Source of the DNA: Muricauda sp. SCSIO 64092
GTDB lineage: Bacteria; Bacteroidota; Bacteroidia; Flavobacteriales; Flavobacteriaceae
Assembly (NCBI RefSeq): GCF_023016285.1
Contig: NZ_CP095413.1
Location: forward strand, 4,602,501-4,666,500
Reading direction: 5' to 3'
Length of the DNA stretch: 64,000 bases
Positions 16,298 to 24,603 of this stretch are shown here, piece by piece. The notes below the pieces were generated by a model that saw nothing but the letters and a program-made list of their open reading frames with translations, made no database searches and had not been told where the DNA came from. Both the position numbers and the translations under genes were made by a program. How positions within the stretch are numbered: the first letter of the stretch is position 1; every line of letters starts with the position of its first letter.

Positions 16298-17830
16298 CTA
16301 ATCTTTACAGAATTTTATATTCGACACCTTAGAGCCGGAACAATGACCTGCCGAAGCTGTTGAACCAACCCTGAATTCCTGTAAAAGTATGTTTAAATTT
16401 CTGATTAAAATTGTGCCATATTCTGCATCGGTCAAATCTCTCCCCGCAGTGGCTTCATCAACGGATATAGCAGCTACAGCACTTGACCAGGCTGACTTAA
16501 GTCTTGTGGTCGCGCGATGATCAGGTATCTTTACCTTCTTACCATTAATTCTTTCAAAATTTGGAATTTCAATACAAATATTGGGTAGGGATATTGTGTT
16601 TGCGTAACCCACGGGAAAACCAAGGAAAGTACGAACTGCTTTTAAACGAAGATTTGTCATTGTGGTATAAAATGAATCTCCAATGTCACTCCATCTAAGT
16701 CCGCTACATATTTTGTTCTCATCTGGAGTGCCTAATATTGCTCGTGTGACATCTACTCTCGTCCTTGCAATATTGTTTTTATAATAAATCCAATTCGGGT
16801 GTCCATATAACTTAACAAAATAACTGTTGGGCTCGTTGGCGTAGTCTTCGCTGAAAACATAAGCACTTAAGGGAATCTCTGGGCCAAAATCCTCGGCCCA
16901 TTTGTATAAAATGTCTTCACTCCACATTACGGGCGGTTTATACTTTGCGAGTTGGGAAGGTAAACATGTGAAATATGGGCTTGGGCAATAGATATTGGCA
17001 TTTATCAAATAGGCGCTCATCAGAAATACCCTATCTTGCCAACCGCGTTTTTTGTAATCGTCAACCCTCATTTTACTTATACGATTTAACAAATAATCGT
17101 TTTGGGCCATTTCCTTCAAACCTTCAGCTCTTTTTTTGTTCAAAGCTGCTGCGTATAGCTTTTTCCCAAATGAATTGAAAGTACCGTCCCTAATTACTTT
17201 TGCATAGAACTTTGGGCCTGGGCCAGTGTCAACATCGTATTGAGCTAAATCGCCTTGGGCATAAGCGAAACCCTCAAGCTCTTGACAATAACCGCAATCT
17301 ATCCAGTTATCTAAAACTGTATATTTTGTTATTTCGGATTTTGTTCTTTCTCGTCCATCCTGAGTCCAACGAAAGTTATTAAATGACAGCTTATTCGCTA
17401 ATTCCACCGGTCCTTTATTTCCATACCTCCCTCCCTCATAAAACTTGAAGAACTCCTTTTGAGCAGTAGAAAATGAGGAATAATTTTTCCCCATCTGGCG
17501 GTTAATCTCTTTTCTAAAGGTTTCTTCTTGTTTTCTAAGCCACCTATCCAAAGCTGCTTTCTGCGCAGCTAACATTCTGTTTTCAAGAGCTAGAAGATTG
17601 TTGAAACTTGAAAAGGTTAAAGTGAAATTGAATTCACCGCTACTTTCACAGCATCCAGGATTCCCATATCTATCAACAATCCTGCCATCACCAGGACCTA
17701 AGCCAGCTCCATCGTCGTCATCTGCGTGTCTAAGAACAGGTTCGGGGTATCTTCTGAATTGGGCATTTAATTCGTTCATTTGGCCCATTACGATAATTAA
17801 AACCAAAAAATAAAGGATGTGTTTTTTCAT
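16298..17830 (-). CDS. Large secreted protein of unknown family (effector-like)
   Basis: This 510-residue exported protein begins at ATG 17830 with a signal peptide (KKHILYFLVLIIVMGQ...NAQ); the longer frame to 17878 would overlap the upstream gene and bury the signal. After the signal come an Asp-rich patch (HADDDDGAG), a double cysteine (GCCESSGEFNF) and a helical, Arg/Lys-rich segment (ENRMLAAQKAALDRW). The C-terminal half is different in character, with several cysteines and aromatic residues (WIDCGYC, IYCPSPYFTCLP, HCSGSKV). No T9SS tail is visible. The N-terminal part resembles, from memory, a family used as a common leader of variable flavobacterial secreted proteins with exchangeable C-termini; I cannot verify this. 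It lies 10 bases after the Sel1/T9SS gene. Confidence 0.65.
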   Translation of the reverse strand: MKKHILYFLVLIIVMGQMNELNAQFRRYPEPVLRHADDDDGAGLGPGDGRIVDRYGNPGCCESSGEFNFTLTFSSFNNLLALENRMLAAQKAALDRWLRKQEETFRKEINRQMGKNYSSFSTAQKEFFKFYEGGRYGNKGPVELANKLSFNNFRWTQDGRERTKSEITKYTVLDNWIDCGYCQELEGFAYAQGDLAQYDVDTGPGPKFYAKVIRDGTFNSFGKKLYAAALNKKRAEGLKEMAQNDYLLNRISKMRVDDYKKRGWQDRVFLMSAYLINANIYCPSPYFTCLPSQLAKYKPPVMWSEDILYKWAEDFGPEIPLSAYVFSEDYANEPNSYFVKLYGHPNWIYYKNNIARTRVDVTRAILGTPDENKICSGLRWSDIGDSFYTTMTNLRLKAVRTFLGFPVGYANTISLPNICIEIPNFERINGKKVKIPDHRATTRLKSAWSSAVAAISVDEATAGRDLTDAEYGTILIRNLNILLQEFRVGSTASAGHCSGSKVSNIKFCKD

Positions 17831-17840
17831 GATGATTTGG

Positions 17841-19175
17841 TTATTCCTTAATGATGAGTTTGTTTTCCCTTTTTCCATTATAGCTTATGGATAAGGTGTA
17901 GGTGCCCTGTTGTGAAGGAAGTTTGTGGATTTCCAAGGTATGGTTCCCTTTTTCTCGGTACCCATCGAAAAGCACGTTGTGATAGGGTGCCGTATTGTAA
18001 TAATTGGTTATTTCCACTTTAACGTTGGCCTCATGTGGCAATTCAAAATTTATTAGGCAATACTCTGGTACTGGGTTAGGGTATACCCTGATAAAATCAG
18101 AAGCTTGTTCGTTAAAGGCAGTATGGGCATCTTCACTAATGTTGATTTTCTTTTTGAGGACAAGTAATATAGGATTGGCCCGTTCCTTCCAGACAGGATG
18201 GAAGGCATTTAACCGACCAATCAATAGGTTTTCACCATTGTAGGGACACAGACGTAACTCCAGTGCCCTGATATCGGTCATCAAATGGGTAAAATTGGAA
18301 TAATCGGTGAATTGTTTTTTGATTGGTACCGTTAGCTTTGCAAAGCTTAAACTCCCTGAACTATAAGTTCCTGTGTCCGTTGCAAGACTATCGGCAATTG
18401 TTATCTCGGTATGCAAACTTTCGTTGACGCCACCTCCCCTTTTAAATGAAAGTTGGATAGGGAGTGCCCTCAATGCTCTTTTCTTTGACCAATCCAGCTC
18501 AAAGTATTCGCCTTCCCAAGTCCCTTCAAGGATTTGGGTGTCAGGAACAACATGGAGGTTGGACAATCCATGAAGGTTTTCAATGGACGATCCGTTTATG
18601 AATTCAGAAAACTTATGCGATATTGCGCGAGGTGGTTGTTCATTTTTATATTGTTCCAAAAGAACTTTGCTGTTGTGGATGTCATTGGATTGTAACATTT
18701 TGATGGCTTTGGTCTTATTGGACTCACGGCCCAATCCTAGAAACTGCATTTTGGCCATCCAATGCTTCCCCATAGAGCTTTCACTTTTCTTGAACCATCG
18801 ATATGCCTTGGTATAATCCTGTGGCACATCACCAAAGCCTTTAAGGTAGTAATAGCCTACGCTATAGGCAGCCTCTAGATTACCAAGCTCGTAGGATTTT
18901 TTAAATGATTTGATTGATTTTTTAAAATTTTGTTTTGTACCAATCCCATCTTTTTGGAGCATTCCGAGGTAATATAATGCCTCGGGATTACCAGAATCAG
19001 CCAAGGATTTGACTTCTGTAAAGTATTCTTTGGATTTTTTTCTTTCTTGGTTGGGGCTATACAAGTAATTTTCAATATCGTTGAAGGGATATTCTTGATT
19101 TGAACTATCTTCCTGTGCGTAGCCAACGTATAGGCTCCCAATTAGAAGTCCCAACAGCGTAAAGGTTTTTTTCAT
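17841..19175 (-). CDS. Sel1-repeat secreted protein with T9SS type A sorting domain
   Basis: This 444-residue protein has a signal peptide (KKTFTLLGLLIGSLYVGYAQ), then Sel1-like repeats (about residues 55-165, for example ALYYLGMLQKDGIGTKQNF and AAYSVGYYYLKGFG), a beta-rich middle region, and a C-terminal Por-type sorting domain (about 360-444) with VYPNPVPEY near its start and a terminal NKLIIKE. Such tails direct proteins through the type IX system to the cell surface. It lies between the response regulator and the large secreted protein and is probably co-transcribed with the latter (10-base gap). Sel1 repeats suggest protein binding. Confidence 0.82.
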   Translation of the reverse strand: MKKTFTLLGLLIGSLYVGYAQEDSSNQEYPFNDIENYLYSPNQERKKSKEYFTEVKSLADSGNPEALYYLGMLQKDGIGTKQNFKKSIKSFKKSYELGNLEAAYSVGYYYLKGFGDVPQDYTKAYRWFKKSESSMGKHWMAKMQFLGLGRESNKTKAIKMLQSNDIHNSKVLLEQYKNEQPPRAISHKFSEFINGSSIENLHGLSNLHVVPDTQILEGTWEGEYFELDWSKKRALRALPIQLSFKRGGGVNESLHTEITIADSLATDTGTYSSGSLSFAKLTVPIKKQFTDYSNFTHLMTDIRALELRLCPYNGENLLIGRLNAFHPVWKERANPILLVLKKKINISEDAHTAFNEQASDFIRVYPNPVPEYCLINFELPHEANVKVEITNYYNTAPYHNVLFDGYREKGNHTLEIHKLPSQQGTYTLSISYNGKRENKLIIKE

Positions 19176-19256
19176 AAGGTTCCGTATTAATGGTTAGTAA
19201 TGTACCATTGGAAAGACATTCGCATACTACTGGGATAGCTTATCTGCCCCATAGGT

Positions 19257-19279
19257 TATTTTTTTTGTTAAAATAACAC
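19257..19279. other. A/T-rich dyad between the regulator and Sel1 genes
   Basis: GTTATTTT and AAAATAAC form an 8-bp perfect inverted repeat with a 7-base, T-rich loop. It sits between the response regulator stop (19400) and the Sel1 gene start (19175). It could be a weak terminator for the regulator or an operator for the Sel1 gene. No TAnnTTTG element is seen in this 224-base gap. Confidence 0.3.
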
Positions 19280-19399
19280 GGTGGATTTAAGAATGACTGC
19301 GTGTATGCCTTTGAAATACTAAGGGGAATGCCTTGGTTTGAACAAAACTCACGGATTCACCATCCAAATACAAAATAGATAGTGAATCAATTAAGGAAA

Positions 19400-20074
19400 T
19401 TATATAAGGTTCAATTCTTCTTTTGCAAATTTTAGAAGCTCTTTCTTACTTGGCGAAGGCGCACCAATTCTCTCAGCGATTATTCGTTTTCTATTTTCAA
19501 TGCCAGAGAGAGAAAGACCAATTTTCTTTCCAATTTCAGGTAAGCTTAATCCCTGATCCATTAATCGAATAATTTTTAGGTCCCTTTTATCAATTTTGTT
19601 GATTAACAACTTATCTCTCCTCATAAGGAAATCATTGACTTCCTGACTATATACTCTCGATCCGTTTAAAATCAACTGTAATTTCTTCTTGATACCAGCA
19701 TAATCCAAATCTGTTTTTATGAGAAAACTAGAAGGGTTCAGATTTTCGAAAATAGAATTAAATAGATAATTATCGGAGATGGAAGTGATAACAACAATTT
19801 TACACTTGGGGTAGACTTGCCTTATCTTAAAACCTATTGTTAATCCATTTTCGTTATCGTTATTTTTCGAACCAAGACGATAATCAAGCAAGCATAAATC
19901 AAGCCCCTTGTTTTTTTGGAACTTTTTGTCCAGTAAATTTAGTGTGGAATCATACGTATTACACTCCAAAATATGAAATGGTCCTATATCCTCTTCCTTT
20001 TCAAGGTCTTTAAGGATGTTTCTATAGGCATAACATAGTAAAGGCTCATCCTCTACGATCAGAATTTCGGTCAT
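19400..20074 (-). CDS. Orphan response regulator (REC plus LuxR-like HTH)
   Basis: This 224-residue protein starts at ATG 20074 (MTEILIVEDEPLL). The receiver domain has the acidic pair E8-D9, phospho-acceptor D64 in LCLLDYRLG, a conserved Thr/Ser region (VVITSIS) and the lysine in SFLIKTD. The C-terminus carries a LuxR/FixJ-like helix-turn-helix (LKIIRLMDQGLSLPEIGKKI then SLSGIENRK). No histidine kinase gene is next to it. It is the first gene of the island and lies 224 bases before the Sel1 gene, so it may control the cassette. A/T content is visibly higher than in core genes. Confidence 0.82.
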   Translation of the reverse strand: MTEILIVEDEPLLCYAYRNILKDLEKEEDIGPFHILECNTYDSTLNLLDKKFQKNKGLDLCLLDYRLGSKNNDNENGLTIGFKIRQVYPKCKIVVITSISDNYLFNSIFENLNPSSFLIKTDLDYAGIKKKLQLILNGSRVYSQEVNDFLMRRDKLLINKIDKRDLKIIRLMDQGLSLPEIGKKIGLSLSGIENRKRIIAERIGAPSPSKKELLKFAKEELNLI

Positions 20075-20178
20075 GGTTGGATATAGTGTATATTCAAAAC
20101 GTTTATCGACCAAAAAATATTTTATCCTGACAATTCTAATTTTGACTGAAAGTAGGATTTTTGAGATAAGTGTTAAGA

Positions 20179-20203
20179 TGGATTTAGAAAGGTTTAGGGT
20201 TTC
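20179..20203 (+). repeat. Direct repeat, island boundary (TPR lipoprotein side)
   Basis: This is the second perfect copy of the 25-base sequence at 14488-14512. Its last base overlaps the TAG stop of the TPR lipoprotein gene, so the repeat sits exactly at that gene's 3' end. Confidence 0.9.
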
Positions 20204-21180
20204 TACATGGGATTAAAAAGCCTTTTCCAATCGGCTTCTGCCGCCAGGTAGGCAAAAGAGTAGGGATTGCCATTGTCCAAAAGCCTTTTGTACAGGCGTT
20301 TGGCCTTTGTGGTGTCTTTAGCCTGATACAGATTCCAATTGCCGAGTCCGTAAAAATACACATCGTCGGATGAGGAACCGTCCCCAATCATTTGTAACTG
20401 ATTTTCCTCCAGCAAACCTTTATAAAAAAGGCACATATCATGATATCGGGTGTTCTCAATGATATCCATATTTTTTGTTACTCCGGAGATTTCCGAAAGG
20501 GCTTCGTCATCTTGTCCCATGCGTTTTAATATCATGAACAACCAATGGCCACCCGAAACCAGGTTATCATCGTATTTGTTGGTTACCTCCCTTTGTAGAT
20601 ACGCATAAAGGGCATTTTCCATATCCCCTTTCAGATAATGGGCCAGCCCTAGGTGATACCAAATGTTTCCATGAAGTGTACTAATGGGAATGTTCCGTGC
20701 ATTGGGGAGGCCATCGGGCTCCACTTGGTCCGATCGATTCCCAATAAGAACAGTGGCTTTTTTCAAATCTGCAATGGCCTTATCGTATTGCCTGATGGAA
20801 ATGTAACGATGACCGCGATGACGGTACATTCTTGCATCTTTGGGGAATTTTTGAATTCCCTCGGTATAAATGGAAATGGCCTTTTGAAAATGACCCAGAT
20901 ATGCCGTTCGCCTTCCATACCAAATCAATACCTCTGCACTGTCAGGATACTTGGTATAGTTTTTAAGGGCCTCATCATACTTACTTTTTGCCTTACCCTT
21001 TTTCATTGGGGGAGTGAAAAGGGTATCGCCCAAAAGGGTTATCGCTTCTATTGGCCTCTTGTATTCTTCCAAAGCGTTGGCTTTAGTTTTACTTTCCTTG
21101 GGGTTTTGTTGGCACGATAACACCAATGCCAATCCAATACATCTTACTGCAATTTTTAGATAATGGCTTTGAAAAAACAT
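20203..21180 (-). CDS. TPR-containing lipoprotein
   Basis: This 325-residue protein has a lipoprotein signal peptide (AVRCIGLALVLSC, lipobox LVLSC with the cysteine at about residue 23) and a series of TPR-like helical pairs (for example AISIYTEGIQKFPKDARMYRH and AIADLKKATVLI). It should be anchored in a membrane facing the periplasm or surface. It follows pabC by 72 bases. In the absence of the island it would sit directly upstream of the OstA-like gene in the same orientation, which suggests the two were once neighbours. The function is unknown. Confidence 0.82.
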   Translation of the reverse strand: MFFQSHYLKIAVRCIGLALVLSCQQNPKESKTKANALEEYKRPIEAITLLGDTLFTPPMKKGKAKSKYDEALKNYTKYPDSAEVLIWYGRRTAYLGHFQKAISIYTEGIQKFPKDARMYRHRGHRYISIRQYDKAIADLKKATVLIGNRSDQVEPDGLPNARNIPISTLHGNIWYHLGLAHYLKGDMENALYAYLQREVTNKYDDNLVSGGHWLFMILKRMGQDDEALSEISGVTKNMDIIENTRYHDMCLFYKGLLEENQLQMIGDGSSSDDVYFYGLGNWNLYQAKDTTKAKRLYKRLLDNGNPYSFAYLAAEADWKRLFNPM

Positions 21181-21252
21181 GATTTAAACTGATAGGCTCG
21201 TCCCTAAGGTACAAATTTGTAGGCTTTTAACTCCTATCTGCCAATAGGGTAT

Positions 21253-21873
21253 TTACGTCATGATATTTTCAATGGGCAGGAAGAAATCAGGCTTAAAATC
21301 CAACATGGCATTAATCAATTGAAATCCTTGGAAGCTATGGATGTCCTTAAGTGGAATTGGAATTTCTTCCACTTTCCCAATTTCCAACAATTGGGTCCTT
21401 TTGGTGCCATTTAATAAGTAGGTGGTTGGCGTATACCAATGGTTTTTGTCCAAGAACACAATATTGGCATAGGAACTATCGGTTATATACCCGTTTTTGA
21501 CAATCAGAATGTCATCACAGTGGCCCCTTTTTTTAAAGAGGGTATTTAATTGACTTCTGTCCTCAAATTTTAAGTCGTAGTCAAGGATATCATCAAAAGT
21601 AAGTTTCAAATTGTGGATACTTCTTTTTTTGTAGGGTTTAAAGGAGTACGTTTTTTCATCCTTGTTATAGCCGATGCGCAGCTTTACCCTTCCTTTCCTG
21701 TACTGTGGGGGGATAGTGATTTCTTCAAATAAATCGAAATCGGGCTTTTCCCAATAGAATTTTTGATAGGACTTCCTGAAGCGTCCGGAGTGGTATTCCG
21801 CATTTTGAACAACACCGTTCCATACACAAATACTCTCAAACAGTGGGAATGTATATTTTGTTGATGAGTTCAA
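21253..21873 (-). CDS. pabC: Aminodeoxychorismate lyase (class IV aminotransferase fold)
   Basis: This 206-residue PLP enzyme of the class IV aminotransferase fold probably converts 4-amino-4-deoxychorismate to p-aminobenzoate in folate synthesis. Evidence: the DDILIVKNGYITDSSYAN segment (conserved Asn-Gly and Ser-Asn of the PLP site), the lyase-type GTKRTQLLE motif, and its position overlapping pabB by 38 bases. A catalytic lysine candidate is K in the RIGYNKDEKTYSFKPYKKR region. It is short compared with E. coli PabC (269), as in other flavobacterial members. Confidence 0.8.
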   Translation of the reverse strand: MNSSTKYTFPLFESICVWNGVVQNAEYHSGRFRKSYQKFYWEKPDFDLFEEITIPPQYRKGRVKLRIGYNKDEKTYSFKPYKKRSIHNLKLTFDDILDYDLKFEDRSQLNTLFKKRGHCDDILIVKNGYITDSSYANIVFLDKNHWYTPTTYLLNGTKRTQLLEIGKVEEIPIPLKDIHSFQGFQLINAMLDFKPDFFLPIENIMT

Positions 21874-22816
21874 TATATTCGTCCTTCACATTACTTTGAT
21901 GGGTGATTCCCCCACCACTTTTGTACCAGAATTGTTCATTTTCCTTTTCGATAAATCGAATGGCCACCCCACTATCTATGGTTTTACCATCGAATATGCC
22001 AAATACCCCGGTATAAAACCCGCGCTCATATTTTTCCGCCTTGTCAATGATTTCCAAGGTTTTTGGTTTTGGGGCACCACTAATGGAACCGGCCGGCAAC
22101 ATCCGTAACATAAGCAATCCAAAATCCTTCTTCCAGTCCCTTCGTAATCTCCCTCGAATTTCGGAACTACTTTGCAAAATCTCACCCTTGGCGGTTTTTA
22201 TTTTTTCCAGATACCTAAATTTTGTTACCCGGACATCCCTGGCAACAATGGAAAGGTCATTCCGGATAAGGTCTACAATGGTATGGTGTTCTTGCTGTTC
22301 CTTGGTATTGTCCATAAGCAAATCGGCAGCACCTTCCAATGATGCATCTATGGTCCCCTTCATGGGATAGGAGTAAATATGCCCGTCCTTAATTTTGATG
22401 AAACATTCCGGTGAAAAACAAACAAATTGGTCCTTGTACAACAATTTATAGGGAGCATGGGCCTTACGAAAAACGGATTTTAAATCCAATGGGGAACTGA
22501 TTTTACTGGGGAAGGTAAGGTTCACCAGAAAGCTGTTTCCCGCTTTTAGGTTTTGGACCACTTTTTCAAACCCTTCCAAATAGGATTTGAACGGGAATGG
22601 TTCTACGTCAATTGCCGGAACAACGGAGGCCTTTGTATCCTTGTACCCGTTTTGGGCGTTGGATATTCCGTTGATATCAAATACAATATCGTTTTTATAC
22701 GCCTCATCAAAGGAATAAGCGAGGGCCTTGCTCTTATCAAAGTTGATGATGAACAAAAAGGGTTGCTCGTTTTCAAGAAACCTTGCCGATTTCTCCGTAA
22801 ACTCAGTAATGGTCAT
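21836..22816 (-). CDS. pabB: Aminodeoxychorismate synthase component I
   Basis: This 326-residue chorismate-binding enzyme aminates chorismate to 4-amino-4-deoxychorismate. It carries the chorismate-binding motifs FLVNLTFP, the SFSPECFIK-type segment (CFSPECF), GTIDA, DLIRNDL and SGAPKPKT, with GVFGIFDG near the end, as in PabB and TrpE. Compared with E. coli PabB the N-terminal subdomain is reduced. The longest frame starts at 22915 but would overlap purA by 92 bases; the ATG at 22816 (MTITEFTEKS) lies 7 bases after the purA stop and gives the family's usual N-terminus. It overlaps pabC by 38 bases. Confidence 0.88.
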   Translation of the reverse strand: MTITEFTEKSARFLENEQPFLFIINFDKSKALAYSFDEAYKNDIVFDINGISNAQNGYKDTKASVVPAIDVEPFPFKSYLEGFEKVVQNLKAGNSFLVNLTFPSKISSPLDLKSVFRKAHAPYKLLYKDQFVCFSPECFIKIKDGHIYSYPMKGTIDASLEGAADLLMDNTKEQQEHHTIVDLIRNDLSIVARDVRVTKFRYLEKIKTAKGEILQSSSEIRGRLRRDWKKDFGLLMLRMLPAGSISGAPKPKTLEIIDKAEKYERGFYTGVFGIFDGKTIDSGVAIRFIEKENEQFWYKSGGGITHQSNVKDEYIELINKIYIPTV

Positions 22817-22823
22817 TAGTTCA

Positions 22824-24092
22824 CTACCTGTGAATGGTCTGTAACCTGTCCGGTCCAACGGACACAATTTTAATAGGAACCTCCAGTTGCTTTTCAAGAA
22901 AGGCAATGTATGCATTTAAGGCCGGTGGAAGCTCATTGGCCTTGGTCATTTCCGTTAAATCCTGTGACCAACCTTTCAGTTCCGTGTAAACAGGTACTAC
23001 ATTATTTCCCTCAATGTTATAAGGTAAATGTTCCACCTTTTTCCCTTTGTACGTATATGCGGTACAGATCTTTATGGATTCAAAACCACTGAGCACATCT
23101 GCTTTCATCATCATCAAATCCGTTACGCCATTTATTCGTACGGCATACTTAAGGGCCACCAGATCCAGCCATCCACAACGTCTGGGTCTACCGGTGGTTG
23201 CACCAAATTCGTTGCCCACCCGTCCCATGGTCTGCCCATCGTTGTCAAATAGTTCCGTTGGAAAAGGGCCACTGCCCACACGTGTGGTATAGGCCTTGAA
23301 GATTCCCAAAACCCTTCCTATTTTCCCAGGGGCCACACCAAGACCGGTACAAGCGCCCGCAGCTGTGGTATTGGAAGAGGTGACAAAAGGGTAGGTCCCA
23401 AAATCGATGTCCAATAGGGAACCTTGGGCACCTTCGGCCAAAATCTTTTTGCCATTGGCCATAGCATCAAAGATATATTGCTCACTATCAATGAATTTTA
23501 GCTTTTTGAGTGCTTCAATACCTTCACAGAACTCATCTTCCAACTCTTTTAGGTCATATTGGATATCCACATTGTAATAAGCGATCATTCCTTCGTGCTT
23601 ATTGGCCAGGGAACGGTATTTGTCTTTCCAATTGTCAAATTCCAAATCGCCCACACGCATGCCATTTCGTCCCGTTTTGTCCATGTATGTTGGACCAATA
23701 CCTTTTAGGGTAGAACCTATTTTGGCTTTTCCCTTGGCTGTTTCCGATGCGGCATCGAGCAGTCTATGGGTAGGTAGGATCAGGTGCGCTTTTCTGGAAA
23801 TGAACAATTTTGTGGCAATGTCCAAATTGAATTTCTCCAAGTTGTCCAGTTCCTTTTTAAAGATGACGGGGTCAATTACCACCCCATTGCCCACAATATT
23901 TATGGCATTCTTGTGGAAAATTCCTGAGGGAATGGTGTGCAATACGTGTTTTATACCATTGAATTCAAGGGTATGTCCAGCATTTGGGCCGCCTTGAAAG
24001 CGGGCTATGATATCGTAATCTTTGGTTAGAACATCAACAATTTTTCCCTTTCCCTCGTCTCCCCATTGGAGTCCAAGCAATAAATCTACCAT
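22824..24092 (-). CDS. purA: Adenylosuccinate synthase
   Basis: It converts IMP and aspartate to adenylosuccinate with GTP, the first step of AMP synthesis. The 422-residue protein begins with the P-loop-like signature VDLLLGLQWGDEGKGKIVD and shows GNGVVIDP, the IMP loop (STLKGIGPTYMDK), GAQGSLLDIDFGTYPFVTSS and the substrate loop TTGRPRRCGW. Length matches the family. It sits 12 bases after the Fur-family gene and 7 before pabB, so nucleotide and folate synthesis share a transcript with the regulator. Confidence 0.97.
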   Translation of the reverse strand: MVDLLLGLQWGDEGKGKIVDVLTKDYDIIARFQGGPNAGHTLEFNGIKHVLHTIPSGIFHKNAINIVGNGVVIDPVIFKKELDNLEKFNLDIATKLFISRKAHLILPTHRLLDAASETAKGKAKIGSTLKGIGPTYMDKTGRNGMRVGDLEFDNWKDKYRSLANKHEGMIAYYNVDIQYDLKELEDEFCEGIEALKKLKFIDSEQYIFDAMANGKKILAEGAQGSLLDIDFGTYPFVTSSNTTAAGACTGLGVAPGKIGRVLGIFKAYTTRVGSGPFPTELFDNDGQTMGRVGNEFGATTGRPRRCGWLDLVALKYAVRINGVTDLMMMKADVLSGFESIKICTAYTYKGKKVEHLPYNIEGNNVVPVYTELKGWSQDLTEMTKANELPPALNAYIAFLEKQLEVPIKIVSVGPDRLQTIHR

Positions 24093-24104
24093 GAAGTTTT
24101 TTGG

Positions 24105-24560
24105 TTAGTCGGTTACTTTTTCTTCTTTGTTACGGGTACCATAGAAGTATAAGGAATGGGTATTGATCTTAATATCAAATACTTCCTCAATGGTCTTTTT
24201 GATGGATTGTATGCGTGGGTCACAAAATTCCACAACCTCTCCCGTATCAGTAAGAATAACATGATCGTGTTGACGGTCAAAATAGGATTTTTCATACTGC
24301 GCCTGTGCCGATCCAAACTGATGTTTTCGAACCAATTTGCAATCGAGCAAAAGTTCAATGGTGTTGTACAATGTTGCCCTACTCACCCTGTAATTCTTGG
24401 TTTTCATTTTAATGTAAAGGGATTCCACATCAAAATGATCGTCGCTGTCATAGATTTCCTGGAGTATGGCGTAACGTTCAGGTGTTTTTCTATGCCCATT
24501 TTCCTCCAAAAAAGTGGTGAATACGTTTTTAACTATTTCTTGGTTTTTGTCGTTGTCCAT
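24105..24560 (-). CDS. Fur-family transcriptional regulator
   Basis: This 151-residue winged-helix repressor belongs to the Fur family. The DNA-binding part includes [15 protein letters not shown] and [13 protein letters not shown]; the dimerisation part has the metal-site histidines in RQHDHVIL. The CxxC zinc pair common after HDH in many Fur proteins is replaced by T-D-T; a lone cysteine follows in VEFCDPRI. The regulated metal or stress signal (Fe, Zn, peroxide) cannot be assigned. It is the first gene of a fur-purA-pabB-pabC run and has a promoter element at 24585-24592. Confidence 0.9.
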   Translation of the reverse strand: MDNDKNQEIVKNVFTTFLEENGHRKTPERYAILQEIYDSDDHFDVESLYIKMKTKNYRVSRATLYNTIELLLDCKLVRKHQFGSAQAQYEKSYFDRQHDHVILTDTGEVVEFCDPRIQSIKKTIEEVFDIKINTHSLYFYGTRNKEEKVTD

Positions 24561-24584
24561 AGCCTATATCTCCGTCGTAAAAAG

Positions 24585-24592
24585 CAAATTTA
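24585..24592 (-). promoter_or_regulatory. -7 element for the Fur-family gene
   Basis: On the minus strand this is TAAATTTG, a perfect TAnnTTTG match in the 43-base gap after relA. It predicts a transcript start near 24578 and an 18-base leader. The -33 TTG is not evident. Confidence 0.45.
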
Positions 24593-24603
24593 CATCGAAT
24601 TAA

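Noticed and set aside
21210..21221. 12-bp palindrome TACAAATTTGTA upstream of the TPR lipoprotein gene.
   Set aside because: It is too short and A/T-rich to stand out from chance in this base composition.
22816..22915. Longer pabB start at 22915.
   Set aside because: It would overlap purA by 92 bases and add an N-terminus unlike PabB; the ATG at 22816 is the better start.
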